Of a stretch of DNA of 64,000 bases, positions 1-14,371 are shown in pieces. The position numbers and the translations under genes are program-made. The notes beneath the pieces were generated by a model. The model was not told where the DNA came from and searched no databases. It saw only the letters and a list, made by a program, of their open reading frames with translations. The DNA comes from Brachycybe producta (Eukaryota > Arthropoda > Diplopoda > Playtdesmida > Andrognathidae). Position 1 is the stretch's first letter. The number at the start of each line of letters is the position of its first letter. Location: the NCBI GenBank assembly GCA_036925085.1, contig JAUPFP010000206.1:1-64000 (forward strand). Direction: 5' to 3'.

Positions 1-900
1 ATAGCAACTTCAATTTCAACTTCAATTTCAACTTCAATTTTAACTTCAATTTCAACTTCAATTTCAACTTCAATTTCAACTTCAATTTTAACTTCAATTT
101 CAATTTCAATTTCAACTTCAGTTTCAACTTCAATTTTAACTTCAATTTCAACTTCAATTTCAACTTCAATTTCAACTTCAATAGCAACTTCAATTTCAAC
201 TTCAATTTCAACTTCAATTTCAACTTCAATTTCAACTTCAATTTCAATGTCAATTTCAACTTCAATTTCAACTTCAATTTCAACTTCAATTTCAACTTCA
301 ATTTCAACTTCAATTTCAACTTCAATTTCAACTTCAATTTCAACTTCAATTTCAACTTCAATTTCAACTTCAATTTCAACTTCAATTTCAATGTCAATTT
401 CAACTTCAATTTCAACTTCAATTTTAACTTTAATTTCAACTTGAATTTCAACTTCAATTTTAACTTTAATTTCAACTTGAATTTCAACTTCAATTTCAAT
501 TTCAATTTCAACTTCAATTTCAACTTCAATTTCAACTTCAATTTCAACTTCAGTTTCAACTTCAATTTTAACTTCAATTTCAACTTCAATTTCAACTTCA
601 ATTTTAACTTTAATTTCAAATTGAATTTCAACTTCAATTTTAACTTTAATTTCAACTTGAATTTCAACTTCAATTTCAATTTCAATTTCAACTTCAATTT
701 CAACTTCAATTTCAACTTCAGTTTCAACTTCAATTTTAACTTCAATTTCAACTTCAATTTCAACTTCAATTTCAACTTCAATAGCAACTTCAATTTCAAC
801 TTCAATTTCAACTTCAATTTTAACTTCAATTTCAACTTCAATTTTAACTTCAATTTCAACTTCAATTTCAACTTCAATTTCAACTTCAATTTCAACTTCA

Positions 901-3350
901 ATTTCAACTTCAATTTCAACTTCAGTTTCAACTTCAATTTTAACTTCAATTTCAACTTCAATTTCAACTTCAATTTCAACTTCAATTTCAACTTCAATAG
1001 CAACTTCAATTTCAACTTCAATTTCAACTTCAATTTTAACTTCAATTTCAACTTCAATTTTAACTTCAATTTCAACTTCAATTTCAACTTCAATTTCAAC
1101 TTCAATAGCAACTTCAATTTCAACTTCAATTTCAACTTCAATTTTAACTTCAATTTCAACTTCAATTTCAACTTCAATTTCAACTTCAATTTCAACTTCA
1201 ATTTCAACTTCAATTTCAACTTCAATTTTAACTTCAATTTCAATTTCAATTTCAACTTCAGTTTCAACTTCAATTTTAACTTCAATTTCAACTTCAATTT
1301 CAACTTCAATTTCAACTTCAATAGCAACTTCAATTTCAACTTCAATTTCAACTTCAATTTCAACTTCAATTTCAACTTCAATTTCAATGTCAATTTCAAC
1401 TACAATTTCAACTTCAATTTCAACTTCAATTTCAACTTCAATTTCAACTTCAATTTCAACTTCAATTTCAACTTCAATTTCAATGTCAATTTCAACTTCA
1501 ATTTCAACTTCAATTTTAACTTTAATTTCAACTTGAATTTCAACTTCAATTTTAACTTTAATTTCAACTTGAATTTCAACTTCAATTTCAATTTCAATTT
1601 CAACTTCAATTTCAACTTCAATTTCAACTTCAGTTTCAACTTCAATTTTAACTTCAATTTCAACTTCAATTTCAACTTCAATTTTAACTTTAATTTCAAA
1701 TTGAATTTCAACTTCAATTTTAACTTTAATTTCAACTTGAATTTCAACTTCAATTTCAATTTCAATTTCAACTTCAATTTCAACTTCAATTTCAACTTCA
1801 GTTTCAACTTCAATTTTAACTTCAATTTCAACTTCAATTTCAACTTCAATTTCAACTTCAATAGCAACTTCAATTTCAACTTCAATTTCAACTTCAATTT
1901 CAATGTCAATTTCAACTTCAATTTCAACTTCAATTTCAACTTCAATTTCAACTTCAATTTCAACTTCAATTTCAATGTCAATTTCAACTTCAATTTCAAC
2001 TTCAATTTTAACTTTAATTTCAACTTGAATTTCAACTTCAATTTTAACTTTAATTTCAACTTGAATTTCAACTTCAATTTCAACTTCAATTTCAACTTCA
2101 ATTTCAACTTCAATTTCAACTTCAATTTCAATGTCAATTTCAACTTCAATTTCAACTTCAATTTCAACTTCAATTTCAACTTCAATTTCAACTTCAATTT
2201 CAATGTCAATTTCAACTTCAATTTCAACTTCAATTTTAACTTTAATTTCAACTTGAATTTCAACTTCAATTTTAACTTTAATTTCAACTTGAATTTCAAC
2301 TTCAATTTCAATTTCAATTTCAACTTCAATTTCAACTTCAATTTCAACTTCAGTTTCAATGTCAATTTCAACTTCAATTTCAACTTCAATTTTAACTTTA
2401 ATTTCAACTTGAATTTCAACTTCAATTTCAATGTCAATTTCAACTTCAATTTCAACTTCAATTTCAACTTCAATTTCAACTTCAATTTCAACTTCAATTT
2501 CAACTTCAATTTCAATGTCAATTTCAACTTCAATTTCAACTTCAATTTTAACTTTAATTTCAACTTGAATTTCAACTTCAATTTTAACTTTAATTTCAAC
2601 TTGAATTTCAACTTCAATTTCAATTTCAATTTCAACTTCAGTTTCAACTTCAATTTTAACTTCAATTTCAACTTCAATTTCAACTTCAATTTCAACTTCA
2701 ATAGCAACTTCAATTTCAACTTCAATTTCAACTTCAATTTTAACTTCAATTTCAACTTCAATTTCAACTTCAATTTCAACTCCAATTTCAACTTCAATTT
2801 CAACTTCAATTTCAACTTCAATTTCAACTTCAGTTTCAACTTTAATTTCAACTTTAATTTCAACTTCAATTTTAACTTCAATTTCAACTTCAATTTCAAC
2901 TTCAATTTTAACTTCATTTTTAACTTCAATTTCAACTTCAATTTCAACTTCAATTTCAACTTCAATTTCAACTTCAATTTCAACTTCAATTTCAACTTCA
3001 ATTTCAACTTCAATTTTAACTTCAATAGCAACTTCAATTTCAACTTCAATTTCAACTTCAATTTCAACTTCAATTTCAACTTCAATTTCAATGTCAATTT
3101 CAACTTCAATTTCAACTTCAATTTCAACTTCAATTTCAACTTCAATTTCAACTTCAATTTCAATGTCAATTTCAACTTCAATTTCAACTTCAATTTTGAC
3201 TTTAATTTGAACTTGAATTTCAACTTCAATTTCAACTTCAATTTCAACTTCAATTTTAACTTCAATTTCAATTTCAATTTCAACTTCAGTTTCAACTTCA
3301 ATTTTAACTTCAATTTCAACTTCAATTTCAACTTCAATTTCAACTTCAAT
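901..3350 (+). repeat. Higher-order unit, copy 1 of a 2.57 kb tandem pair
   Basis: The order of variant hexamers from about 901 to 3350 recurs at about 3481-5930. The offset is 2580 at the left end (TTCAGT at 923 and 3503), 2568 around 995 and 1103, 2556 around the unique TACAATTTC (1401 and 3957), and 2580 again from about 1681. The difference is therefore two 12-base indels that later cancel. Lines compared across 1741-3300 match base for base apart from one TTCAAT/TTTAAT difference near 2747/5327. Confidence 0.85.
2781..3198 (+). repeat. 417-base module (TCC to TTTTGAC), copy 1
   Basis: The module runs from a rare TCCAATTTC to a rare TTTTGACTTTAATTTGAAC. In between, in fixed order, are TTCAGT with two TTTAAT hexamers, TTCATTTTTAAC, TTTAACTTCAATAGCAAC and two GTCAAT hexamers. 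The TCC T and the TTTTGAC G are 417 bases apart here and in five other copies; a seventh has 441. The constant length over scattered positions marks it as a unit of amplification. Confidence 0.85.
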
Positions 3351-3480
3351 TTCAATGTCAATTTCAACTTCAATTTCAACTTCAATTTTAACTTTAATTT
3401 CAACTTGAATTTCAACTTCAATTTTAACTTTAATTTCAACTTGAATTTCAACTTCAATTTCAATTTCAATTTCAACTTCA

Positions 3481-5930
3481 ATTTCAACTTCAATTTCAAC
3501 TTCAGTTTCAACTTCAATTTTAACTTCAATTTCAACTTCAATTTCAACTTCAATTTCAACTTCAATAGCAACTTCAATTTCAACTTCAATTTCAACTTCA
3601 ATTTTAACTTCAATTTCAACTTCAATTTTAACTTCAATTTCAACTTCAATTTCAACTTCAATTTCAACTTCAATAGCAACTTCAATTTCAACTTCAATTT
3701 CAACTTCAATTTTAACTTCAATTTCAACTTCAATTTCAACTTCAATTTCAACTTCAATTTCAACTTCAATTTCAACTTCAATTTTAACTTCAATTTCAAT
3801 TTCAATTTCAACTTCAGTTTCAACTTCAATTTTAACTTCAATTTCAACTTCAATTTCAACTTCAATTTCAACTTCAATAGCAACTTCAATTTCAACTTCA
3901 ATTTCAACTTCAATTTCAACTTCAATTTCAACTTCAATTTCAATGTCAATTTCAACTACAATTTCAACTTCAATTTCAACTTCAATTTCAACTTCAATTT
4001 CAACTTCAATTTCAACTTCAATTTCAACTTCAATTTCAACTTCAATTTCAATGTCAATTTCAACTTCAATTTCAACTTCAATTTTAACTTTAATTTCAAC
4101 TTGAATTTCAACTTCAATTTTAACTTTAATTTCAACTTGAATTTCAACTTCAATTTCAATTTCAATTTCAACTTCAATTTCAACTTCAATTTCAACTTCA
4201 ATTTCAACTTCAGTTTCAACTTCAATTTTAACTTCAATTTCAACTTCAATTTCAACTTCAATTTTAACTTTAATTTCAAATTGAATTTCAACTTCAATTT
4301 TAACTTTAATTTCAACTTGAATTTCAACTTCAATTTCAATTTCAATTTCAACTTCAATTTCAAATTCAATTTCAACTTCAGTTTCAACTTCAATTTTAAC
4401 TTCAATTTCAACTTCAATTTCAACTTCAATTTCAACTTCAATAGCAACTTCAATTTCAACTTCAATTTCAACTTCAATTTCAATGTCAATTTCAACTTCA
4501 ATTTCAACTTCAATTTCAACTTCAATTTCAACTTCAATTTCAACTTCAATTTCAATGTCAATTTCAACTTCAATTTCAACTTCAATTTTAACTTTAATTT
4601 CAACTTGAATTTCAACTTCAATTTTAACTTTAATTTCAACTTGAATTTCAACTTCAATTTCAACTTCAATTTCAACTTCAATTTCAACTTCAATTTCAAC
4701 TTCAATTTCAATGTCAATTTCAACTTCAATTTCAACTTCAATTTCAACTTCAATTTCAACTTCAATTTCAACTTCAATTTCAATGTCAATTTCAACTTCA
4801 ATTTCAACTTCAATTTTAACTTTAATTTCAACTTGAATTTCAACTTCAATTTTAACTTTAATTTCAACTTGAATTTCAACTTCAATTTCAATTTCAATTT
4901 CAACTTCAATTTCAACTTCAATTTCAACTTCAGTTTCAATGTCAATTTCAACTTCAATTTCAACTTCAATTTTAACTTTAATTTCAACTTGAATTTCAAC
5001 TTCAATTTCAATGTCAATTTCAACTTCAATTTCAACTTCAATTTCAACTTCAATTTCAACTTCAATTTCAACTTCAATTTCAACTTCAATTTCAATGTCA
5101 ATTTCAACTTCAATTTCAACTTCAATTTTAACTTTAATTTCAACTTGAATTTCAACTTCAATTTTAACTTTAATTTCAACTTGAATTTCAACTTCAATTT
5201 CAATTTCAATTTCAACTTCAGTTTCAACTTCAATTTTAACTTCAATTTCAACTTCAATTTCAACTTCAATTTCAACTTCAATAGCAACTTCAATTTCAAC
5301 TTCAATTTCAACTTCAATTTTAACTTTAATTTCAACTTCAATTTCAACTTCAATTTCAACTCCAATTTCAACTTCAATTTCAACTTCAATTTCAACTTCA
5401 ATTTCAACTTCAGTTTCAACTTTAATTTCAACTTTAATTTCAACTTCAATTTTAACTTCAATTTCAACTTCAATTTCAACTTCAATTTTAACTTCATTTT
5501 TAACTTCAATTTCAACTTCAATTTCAACTTCAATTTCAACTTCAATTTCAACTTCAATTTCAACTTCAATTTCAACTTCAATTTCAACTTCAATTTTAAC
5601 TTCAATAGCAACTTCAATTTCAACTTCAATTTCAACTTCAATTTCAACTTCAATTTCAACTTCAATTTCAATGTCAATTTCAACTTCAATTTCAACTTCA
5701 ATTTCAACTTCAATTTCAACTTCAATTTCAACTTCAATTTCAATGTCAATTTCAACTTCAATTTCAACTTCAATTTTGACTTTAATTTGAACTTGAATTT
5801 CAACTTCAATTTCAACTTCAATTTCAACTTCAATTTTAACTTCAATTTCAATTTCAATTTCAACTTCAGTTTCAACTTCAATTTTAACTTCAATTTCAAC
5901 TTCAATTTCAACTTCAATTTCAACTTCAAT
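3481..5930 (+). repeat. Higher-order unit, copy 2 of the 2.57 kb tandem pair
   Basis: Partner of 901-3350. Divergence begins at about 5930, where this copy has an extra 12-mer before the GTCAAT hexamer and then TTTGAC where copy 1 has TTTAAC. Near-identity over more than 2 kb of a simple repeat, including rare hexamers (TCCAAT, TACAAT, TTTGAC), implies one recent segmental tandem duplication. Confidence 0.85.
5361..5778 (+). repeat. 417-base module, copy 2
   Basis: Lies inside the second copy of the 2.57 kb pair, exactly 2580 bases from copy 1. Confidence 0.85.
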
Positions 5931-7818
5931 TTCAACTTCAATTTCAATGTCAATTTCAACTTCAATTTCAACTTCAATTTTGACTTTAATTTCAACTTGA
6001 ATTTCAACTTCAATTTCAACTTCAATTTCAACTTCAATTTTAACTTCAATTTCAATTTCAATTTCAACTTCAGTTTCAACTTCAATTTTAACTTAAATTT
6101 CAACTTCAATTTCAACTTCAATTTCAACTTCAATAGCAACTTCAATTTCAACTTCAATTTCAACTTCAATTTCAATTTCAATTTCAACTTCAGTTTCAAC
6201 TTCAATTTTAACTTCAATTTCAACTTCAATTTCAACTTCAATTTCAACTTCAATAGCAACTTCAATTTCAACTTCAATTTCAATTTCAATTTCAACTTCA
6301 ATTTTAACTTCATTTTTAACTTCAATTTCAACTTCAATTTCAACTTCAATTTCAACTTCAATTTCAACTTCAATTTCAACTTCAATTTCAACTTCAGTTT
6401 CAACTTCAATTTTAACTTCAATTTCAACTTCAATTTCAACTTCAATTTCAACTTCAATTTCAACTTCAATTTCAACTTCAATTTCAATGTCAATTTCAAC
6501 TTCAATTTCAACTTCAATTTTAACTTGAATTTCAACTTGAATTTCAACTTCAATTTCAATGTCAATTTCAACTTCAATTTCAACTTCAATTTCAACTTCA
6601 ATTTCAACTTCAATTTCAACTTCAATTTCAACTTCAATTTCAATGTCAATTTCAACTTCAATTTCAACTTCAATTTTAACTTTAATTTCAACTTGAATTT
6701 CAACTTCAATTTTAACTTTAATTTCAACTTGAATTTCAACTTCAATTTCAATTTCAATTTCAACTTCAGTTTCAACTTCAATTTTAACTTCAATTTCAAC
6801 TTCAATTTCAACTTCAATTTCAACTTCAATAGCAACTTTAATTTCAACTTCAATTTCAACTTCAATTTTAACTTCAATTTCAACTTCAATTTCAATGTCA
6901 ATTTCAACTTCAATTTCAACTTCAATTTTGACTTTAATTTGAACTTGAATTTCAACTTCAATTTCAACTTCAATTTCAACTTCAATTTTAACTTCAATTT
7001 CAATTTCAATTTCAACTTCAGTTTCAACTTCAATTTTAACTTCAATTTCAACTTCAATTTCAACTTCAATTTCAACTTCAATAGCAACTTCAATTTCAAC
7101 TTCAATTTCAACTTCAATTGTAACTTCAATTTCAACTTCAATTTCAACTTCAATTTCAACTTCAATTTCAACTTCAATTTCAACTTCAATTTTAACTTAA
7201 ATTTCAACTTCAATTTCAACTTCAATTTCAACTTCAATAGCAACTTCAATTTCAACTTCAATTTCAACTTCAATTTCAACTTCAATTTTAACTTCAATTT
7301 CAATTTCAATTTCAACTTCAGTTTCAACTTCAATTTTAACTTCAATTTCAACTTCAATTTCAACTTCAATTTCAACTTCAATTTTAACTTCAATTTCAAT
7401 TTCAATTTCAACTTCAGTTTCAACTTCAATTTTAACTTCAATTTCAACTTCAATTTCAACTTCAATTTCAACTTCAATAGCAACTTCAATTTCAACTTCA
7501 ATTTCAACTTCAATTGTAACTTCAATTTCAACTTCAATTTCAACTTCAATTTCAACTTGAATTTCAACTTCAATTTCAACTTCAATTTCAACTTCAATTT
7601 TAACTTCAATTTCAATTTCAATTTCAACTTCAGTTTCAACTTCAATTTTAACTTCAATTTCAACTTCAATTTCAACTTCAATTTCAACTTCAATAGCAAC
7701 TTCAATTTCAACTTCAATTTCAACTTCAATTGTAACTTCAATTTCAACTTCAATTTCAACTTCAATTTCAACTTCAATTTCAACTTCAATTTCAACTTCA
7801 ATTTCAACTTCAATTTCA

Positions 7819-8184
7819 ATGTCAATTTCAACTTCAATTTCAACTTCAGTTTCAACTTCAATTTTAACTTCAATTTCAACTTCAATTTCAACTTCAATTT
7901 CAACTTCAATTTCAACTTCAATAGCAACTTCAATTTCAACTTCAATTTCAACTTCAATTTTAACTTCAATTTCAACTTCAATTTCAACTTCAATTTCAAC
8001 TTCAATTTCAACTTCAATTTCAACTTCAATTTCAACTTCAATTTCAACTTCAATTTCAATGTCAATTTCAACTTCAATTTCAACTTCAATTTCAACTTCA
8101 ATTTCAACTTCAATTTCAACTTCAATTTCAATGTCAATTTCAACTTCAATTTCAACTTCAATTTTAACTTTAATTTCAACTTGA
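7819..8184 (+). repeat. 366-base block shared with 18463 and 19939
   Basis: Starts at an ATGTCAATTTC hexamer pair and carries TTCAGT, TTTAAC, ATAGCAAC and TTTAAC, then two further ATGTC hexamers, ending at TTTAACTTTAATTTCAACTTGA. The same block, same length and same variant order, is present at 18463-18828 and 19939-20304, and longer versions at 16207-16602 and 36583-37008. Confidence 0.8.
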
Positions 8185-9540
8185 ATTTCAACTTCAATTT
8201 TAACTTTAATTTCAACTTGAATTTCAACTTCAATTTCAATTTCAATTTCAACTTCAATTTCAACTTCAATTTCAACTTCAGTTTCAACTTCAATTTTAAC
8301 TTCAATTTCAACTTCAATTTCAACTTCAATTTCAACTTCAATAGCAACTTCAATTTCAACTTCAATTTCAACTTCAATTTCAACTTCAATTTTAACTTCA
8401 ATTTCAACTTCAATTTCAACTTCAATTTCAACTTCAATTTTAACTTTAATTTCAAATTGAATTTCAACTTCAATTTTAACTTTAATTTCAACTTGAATTT
8501 CAACTTCAATTTCAATTTCAATTTCAACTTCAATTTCAACTTCAATTTCAACTTCAGTTTCAACTTCAATTTTAACTTCAATTTCAACTTCAATTTCAAC
8601 TTCAATTTCAACTTCAATAGCAACTTCAATTTCAACTTCAATTTCAACTTCAATTTCAATGTCAATTTCAACTTCAATTTCAACTTCAATTTCAACTTCA
8701 ATTTCAACTTCAATTTCAACTTCAATTTCAACTTCAGTTTCAACTTCAATTTTAACTTCAATTTCAACTTCAATTTCAACTTCAATTTTAACTTTAATTT
8801 CAAATTGAATTTCAACTTCAATTTTAACTTTAATTTCAACTTGAATTTCAACTTCAATTTCAATTTCAATTTCAACTTCAATTTCAACTTCAATTTCAAC
8901 TTCAGTTTCAACTTCAATTTTAACTTCAATTTCAACTTCAATTTCAACTTCAATTTCAACTTCAATAGCAACTTGAATTTCAACTTCAATTTTAACTTTA
9001 ATTTCAACTTGAATTTCAACTTCAATTTCAATTTCAATTTCAACTTCAATTTCAACTTCAATTTCAACTTCAGTTTCAACTTCAATTTTAACTTCAATTT
9101 CAACTTCAATTTCAACTTCAATTTCAACTTCAATAGCAACTTCAATTTCAACTTCAATTTCAACTTCAATTTTAACTTCAATTTCAACTTCAATTTTAAC
9201 TTCAATTTCAACTTCAATTTCAACTTCAATTTCAACTTCAATAGCAACTTCAATTTCAACTTCAATTTCAACTTCAATTTTAACTTCAATTTCAACTTCA
9301 ATTTCAACTTCAATTTCAACTTCAATTTCAACTTCAATTTCAACTTCAATTTCAACTTCAATTTTAACTTCAATTTCAATTTCAATTTCAACTTCAGTTT
9401 CAACTTCAATTTTAACTTCAATTTCAACTTCAATTTCAACTTCAATTTCAACTTCAATAGCAACTTCAATTTCAACTTCAATTTCAACTTCAATTTCAAC
9501 TTCAATTTCAACTTCAATTTCAATGTCAATTTCAACTTCA

Positions 9541-10320
9541 ATTTCAACTTCAATTTCAACTTCAATTTCAACTTCAATTTCAACTTCAATTTCAACTTCA
9601 ATTTCAACTTCAATTTCAATGTCAATTTCAACTTCAATTTCAACTTCAATTTTAACTTTAATTTCAACTTGAATTTCAACTTCAATTTTAACTTTAATTT
9701 CAACTTGAATTTCAACTTCAATTTCAATTTCAATTTCAACTTCAATTTCAACTTCAATTTCAACTTCAATTTCAACTTCAGTTTCAACTTCAATTTTAAC
9801 TTCAATTTCAACTTCAATTTCAACTTCAATTTTAACTTTAATTTCAAATTGAATTTCAACTTCAATTTTAACTTTAATTTCAACTTGAATTTCAACTTCA
9901 ATTTCAATTTCAATTTCAACTTCAATTTCAACTTCAATTTCAACTTCAGTTTCAACTTCAATTTTAACTTCAATTTCAACTTCAATTTCAACTTCAATTT
10001 CAACTTCAATAGCAACTTCAATTTCAACTTCAATTTCAACTTCAATTTTAACTTCAATTTCAACTTCAATTTTAACTTCAATTTCAACTTCAATTTCAAC
10101 TTCAATTTCAACTTCAATAGCAACTTCAATTTCAACTTCAATTTCAACTTCAATTTTAACTTCAATTTCAACTTAAATTTCAACTTCAATTTCAACTTCA
10201 ATTTCAACTTCAATTTCAACTTCAATTTTAACTTCAATTTCAATTTCAATTTCAACTTCAGTTTCAACTTCAATTTTAACTTCAATTTCAACTTCAATTT
10301 CAACTTCAATTTCAACTTCA
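9541..10320 (+). repeat. 780-base block identical to 21961-22740
   Basis: Line-by-line reading shows identity at a constant offset of 12420 bases, including the uncommon TTAAATTTC at about 10176 and 22596 and the TTTAATTTCAAATTGA hexamers. It ends where this copy goes into TTTAACTTCATTTTTAAC while the other goes into ATAGCAAC. Confidence 0.85.
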
Positions 10321-10397
10321 ATTTTAACTTCATTTTTAACTTCAATTTCAACTTCAATTTCAATGTCAATTTCAACTTCAATTTCAACTTCAATTTC

Positions 10398-11899
10398 AAC
10401 TTCAATTTCAACTTCAATTTCAACTTCAATTTCAACTTCAATAGCAACTTCAATTTCAACTTCAATTTCAACTTCAATTTTAACTTCAATTTCAACTTCA
10501 ATTTCAACTTCAATTTCAACTTCAATTTCAACTTCAATTTCAACTTCAATTTTAACTTCAATTTCAATTTCAATTTCAACTTCAGTTTCAACTTCAATTT
10601 TAACTTCAATTTCAACTTCAATTTCAACTTCAATTTCAACTTCAATAGCAACTTCAATTTCAACTTCAATTTCAACTTCAATTTCAACTTCAATTTCAAC
10701 TTCAATTTCAATGTCAATTTCAACTTCAATTTCAACTTCAATTTCAACTTCAATTTCAACTTCAATTTCAACTTCAATTTCAACTTCAATTTCAACTTCA
10801 ATTTCAATGTCAATTTCAACTTCAATTTCAACTTCAATTTTAACTTTAATTTCAACTTGAATTTCAACTTCAATTTTAACTTTAATTTCAACTTGAATTT
10901 CAACTTCAATTTCAATTTCAATTTCAACTTCAATTTCAACTTCAATTTCAACTTCAATTTCAACTTCAGTTTCAACTTCAATTTTAACTTCAATTTCAAC
11001 TTCAATTTCAACTTCAATTTTAACTTTAATTTCAAATTGAATTTCAACTTCAATTTTAACTTTAATTTCAACTTGAATTTCAACTTCAATTTCAATTTCA
11101 ATTTCAACTTCAATTTCAACTTCAATTTCAACTTCAGTTTCAACTTCAATTTTAACTTCAATTTCAACTTCAATTTCAACTTCAATTTCAACTTCAATAG
11201 CAACTTCAATTTCAACTTCAATTTCAACTTCAATTTTAACTTCAATTTCAACTTCAATTTTAACTTCAATTTCAACTTCAATTTCAACTTCAATTTCAAC
11301 TTCAATAGCAACTTCAATTTCAACTTCAATTTCAACTTCAATTTTAACTTCAATTTCAACTTAAATTTCAACTTCAATTTCAACTTCAATTTCAACTTCA
11401 ATTTCAACTTCAATTTTAACTTCAATTTCAATTTCAATTTCAACTTCAGTTTCAACTTCAATTTTAACTTCAATTTCAACTTCAATTTCAACTTCAATTT
11501 CAACTTCAATTTCAACTTCAATAGCAACTTCAATTTCAACTTCAATTTCAATTTCAATTTCAACTTCAATTTTAACTTCATTTTTAACTTCAATTTCAAC
11601 TTCAATTTCAACTTCAATTTCAACTTCAATTTCAACTTCAGTTTCAACTTCAATTTTAACTTCAATTTCAACTTCAATTTCAACTTCAATTTCAACTTCA
11701 ATTTCAACTTCAATAGCAACTTCAATTTCAACTTCAATTTCAACTTCAATTTTAACTTCAATTTCAACTTCAATTTCAACTTCAATTTCAACTTCAATTT
11801 CAACTTCAATTTCAACTTCAATTTCAACTTCAATTTCAATGTCAATTTCAACTTCAATTTCAACTTCAATTTCAACTTCAATTTCAACTTCAATTTCAA
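10398..11899 (+). repeat. 1.5 kb block identical to 24258-25759
   Basis: Every line of this 1502-base block matches the partner at an exact offset of 13860 bases. It is bounded by a C/T difference at 10397/24257 and a T/C difference at 11900/25760. It contains about 20 variant hexamers in the same order, so identity is not explained by the 12-mer alone. Confidence 0.88.
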
Positions 11900-12299
11900 T
11901 GTCAATTTCAACTTCAATTTCAACTTCAGTTTCAACTTCAATTTTAACTTCAATTTCAACTTCAATTTCAACTTCAATTTCAACTTCAATTTCAACTTCA
12001 ATTTCAACTTCAATTTCAATGTCAATTTCAACTTCAATTTCAACTTCAATTTCAACTTCAATTTCAACTTCAATTTCAACTTCAATTTCAACTTCAATTT
12101 CAACTTCAATTTCAATGTCAATTTCAACTTCAATTTCAACTTCAATTTTAACTTTAATTTCAAATTGAATTTCAACTTCAATTTTAACTTTAATTTCAAC
12201 TTGAATTTCAACTTCAATTTCAATTTCAATTTCAACTTCAATTTCAACTTCAATTTCAACTTCAGTTTCAACTTCAATTTTAACTTCAATTTCAACTTC

Positions 12300-13210
12300 T
12301 ATTTCAACTTCAATTTCAACTTCAATAGCAACTTCAATTTCAACTTCAATTTCAACTTCAATTTTAACTTCAATTTCAACTTCAATTTTAACTTCAATTT
12401 CAACTTCAATTTCAACTTCAATTTCAACTTCAATAGCAACTTCAATTTCAACTTCAATTTCAACTTCAATTTTAACTTCAATTTCAACTTCAATTTCAAC
12501 TTCAATTTCAACTTCAATTTCAACTTCAATTTCAACTTCAATTTTAACTTCAATTTCAATTTCAATTTCAACTTCAGTTTCAACTTCAATTTTAACTTCA
12601 ATTTCAACTTCAATTTCAACTTCAATTTCAACTTCAATAGCAACTTCAATTTCAACTTCAATTTCAATTTCAATTACAACTTCAATTTTAACTTCATTTT
12701 TAACTTCAATTTCAACTTCAATTTCAACTTCAATTTCAACTTCAGTTTCAACTTCAATTTTAACTTCAATTTCAACTTCAATTTCAACTTCAATTTCAAC
12801 TTCAATTTCAACTTCAATAGCAACTTCAATTTCAACTTCAATTTCAACTTCATTTTAACTTCAATTTCAACTTCAATTTCAACTTCAATTTCAACTTCAA
12901 TTTCAACTTCAATTTCAACTTCAATTTCAACTTCAATTTCAATGTCAATTTCAACTTCAATTTCAACTTCAATTTCAACTTCAATTTCAACTTCAATTTC
13001 AACTTCAATTTCAACTTCAATTTCAATGTCAATTTCAACTTCAATTTCAACTTCAATTTTAACTTTAATTTCAACTTGAATTTCAACTTCAATTTTAACT
13101 TTAATTTCAACTTGAATTTCAACTTCAATTTCAATTTCAATTTCAACTTCAATTTCAACTTCAATTTCAACTTCAATTTCAACTTCAGTTTCAACTTCAA
13201 TTTTAATTTC
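12300..13210 (+). repeat. 0.9 kb module (TTCTAT - TACAAC - TTTTAATTTC), copy 1
   Basis: Defined by three rare variants in order: TTCTATTTC at 12300, ATTACAACTTC at about 12675 and TTTTAATTTCAATTTC at about 13201. The same trio occurs at 26532-27470 and 33744-34670. This copy also holds the single-base deletion at about 12853, which the other copies lack. Confidence 0.8.
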
Positions 13211-14371
13211 AATTTCAACTTCAATTTCAACTTCAATTTCAACTTCAATTTCAACTTCAGTTTCAACTTCAATTTTAACTTCAATTTCAACTTCAATTTC
13301 AACTTCAATTTCAACTTCAATAGCAACTTCAATTTCAACTTCAATTTCAACTTCAATTTTAACTTCAATTTCAACTTCAATTTTAACTTCAATTTCAACT
13401 TCAATTTCAACTTCAATTTCAACTTCAATAGCAACTTCAATTTCAACTTCAATTTCAACTTCAATTTTAACTTCAATTTCAACTTCAATTTCAACTTCAA
13501 TTTCAACTTCAATTTCAACTTCAATTTCAACTTCAATTTCAACTTCAATTTTAACTTCAATTTCAATTTCAATTTCAACTTCAGTTTCAACTTCAATTTT
13601 AACTTCAATTTCAACTTCAATTTCAACTTCAATTTCAACTTCAATAGCAACTTCAATTTCAACTTCAATTTCAATTTCAATTTCAACTTCAATTTTAACT
13701 TCATTTTTAACTTCAATTTCAACTTCAATTTCAACGTCAATTTCAACTTCAATTTCAACTTCAATTTCAACTTCAATTTCAACTTCAATTTCAACTTCAA
13801 TTTCAATGTCAATTTCAACTTCAATTTCAACTTCAATTTCAACTTCAATTTCAACTTCAATTTCAACTTCAATTTCAATGTCAATTTCAACTTCAATTTC
13901 AACTTCAATTTTAACTTTAATTTCAACTTGAATTTCAACTTCAATTTCAATGTCAATTTCAACTTCAATTTCAACTTCAATTTCAACTTCAATTTCAACT
14001 TCAATTTCAACTTCAATTTCAACTTCAATTTCAATGTCAATTTCAACTTCAATTTCAACTTCAATTTTAACTTTAATTTCAACTTCAATTTCAACTTCAA
14101 TTTCAATGTCAATTTCAACTTCAATTTCAACTTCAATTTTAACTTTAATTTCAACTTGAATTTCAACTTCAATTTTAACTTTAATTTCAACTTGAATTTC
14201 AACTTCAATTTCAATTTCAATTTCAACTTCACTTTCAACTTCAATTTTAACTTCAATTTCAACTTCAATTTCAACTTCAATTTCAACTTCAATAGCAACT
14301 TCAATTTCAACTTCAATTTCAACTTCAATTTTAACTTCAATTTCAACTTCAATTTCAACTTCAATTTCAAC

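Noticed and set aside
3956..12295. 2779-codon Lys-Leu open frame, - strand
   Set aside because: Antisense reading of the same satellite. Its start is the ATG created by the ATGTC/TACAAT variants, not a gene start.
441..13079. 4212-codon open frame (Asn-Phe repeats), + strand
   Set aside because: Purely the 12-mer read in frame, with no complexity, no start context and equally long frames on the opposite strand. Frame length follows from the six-base period.
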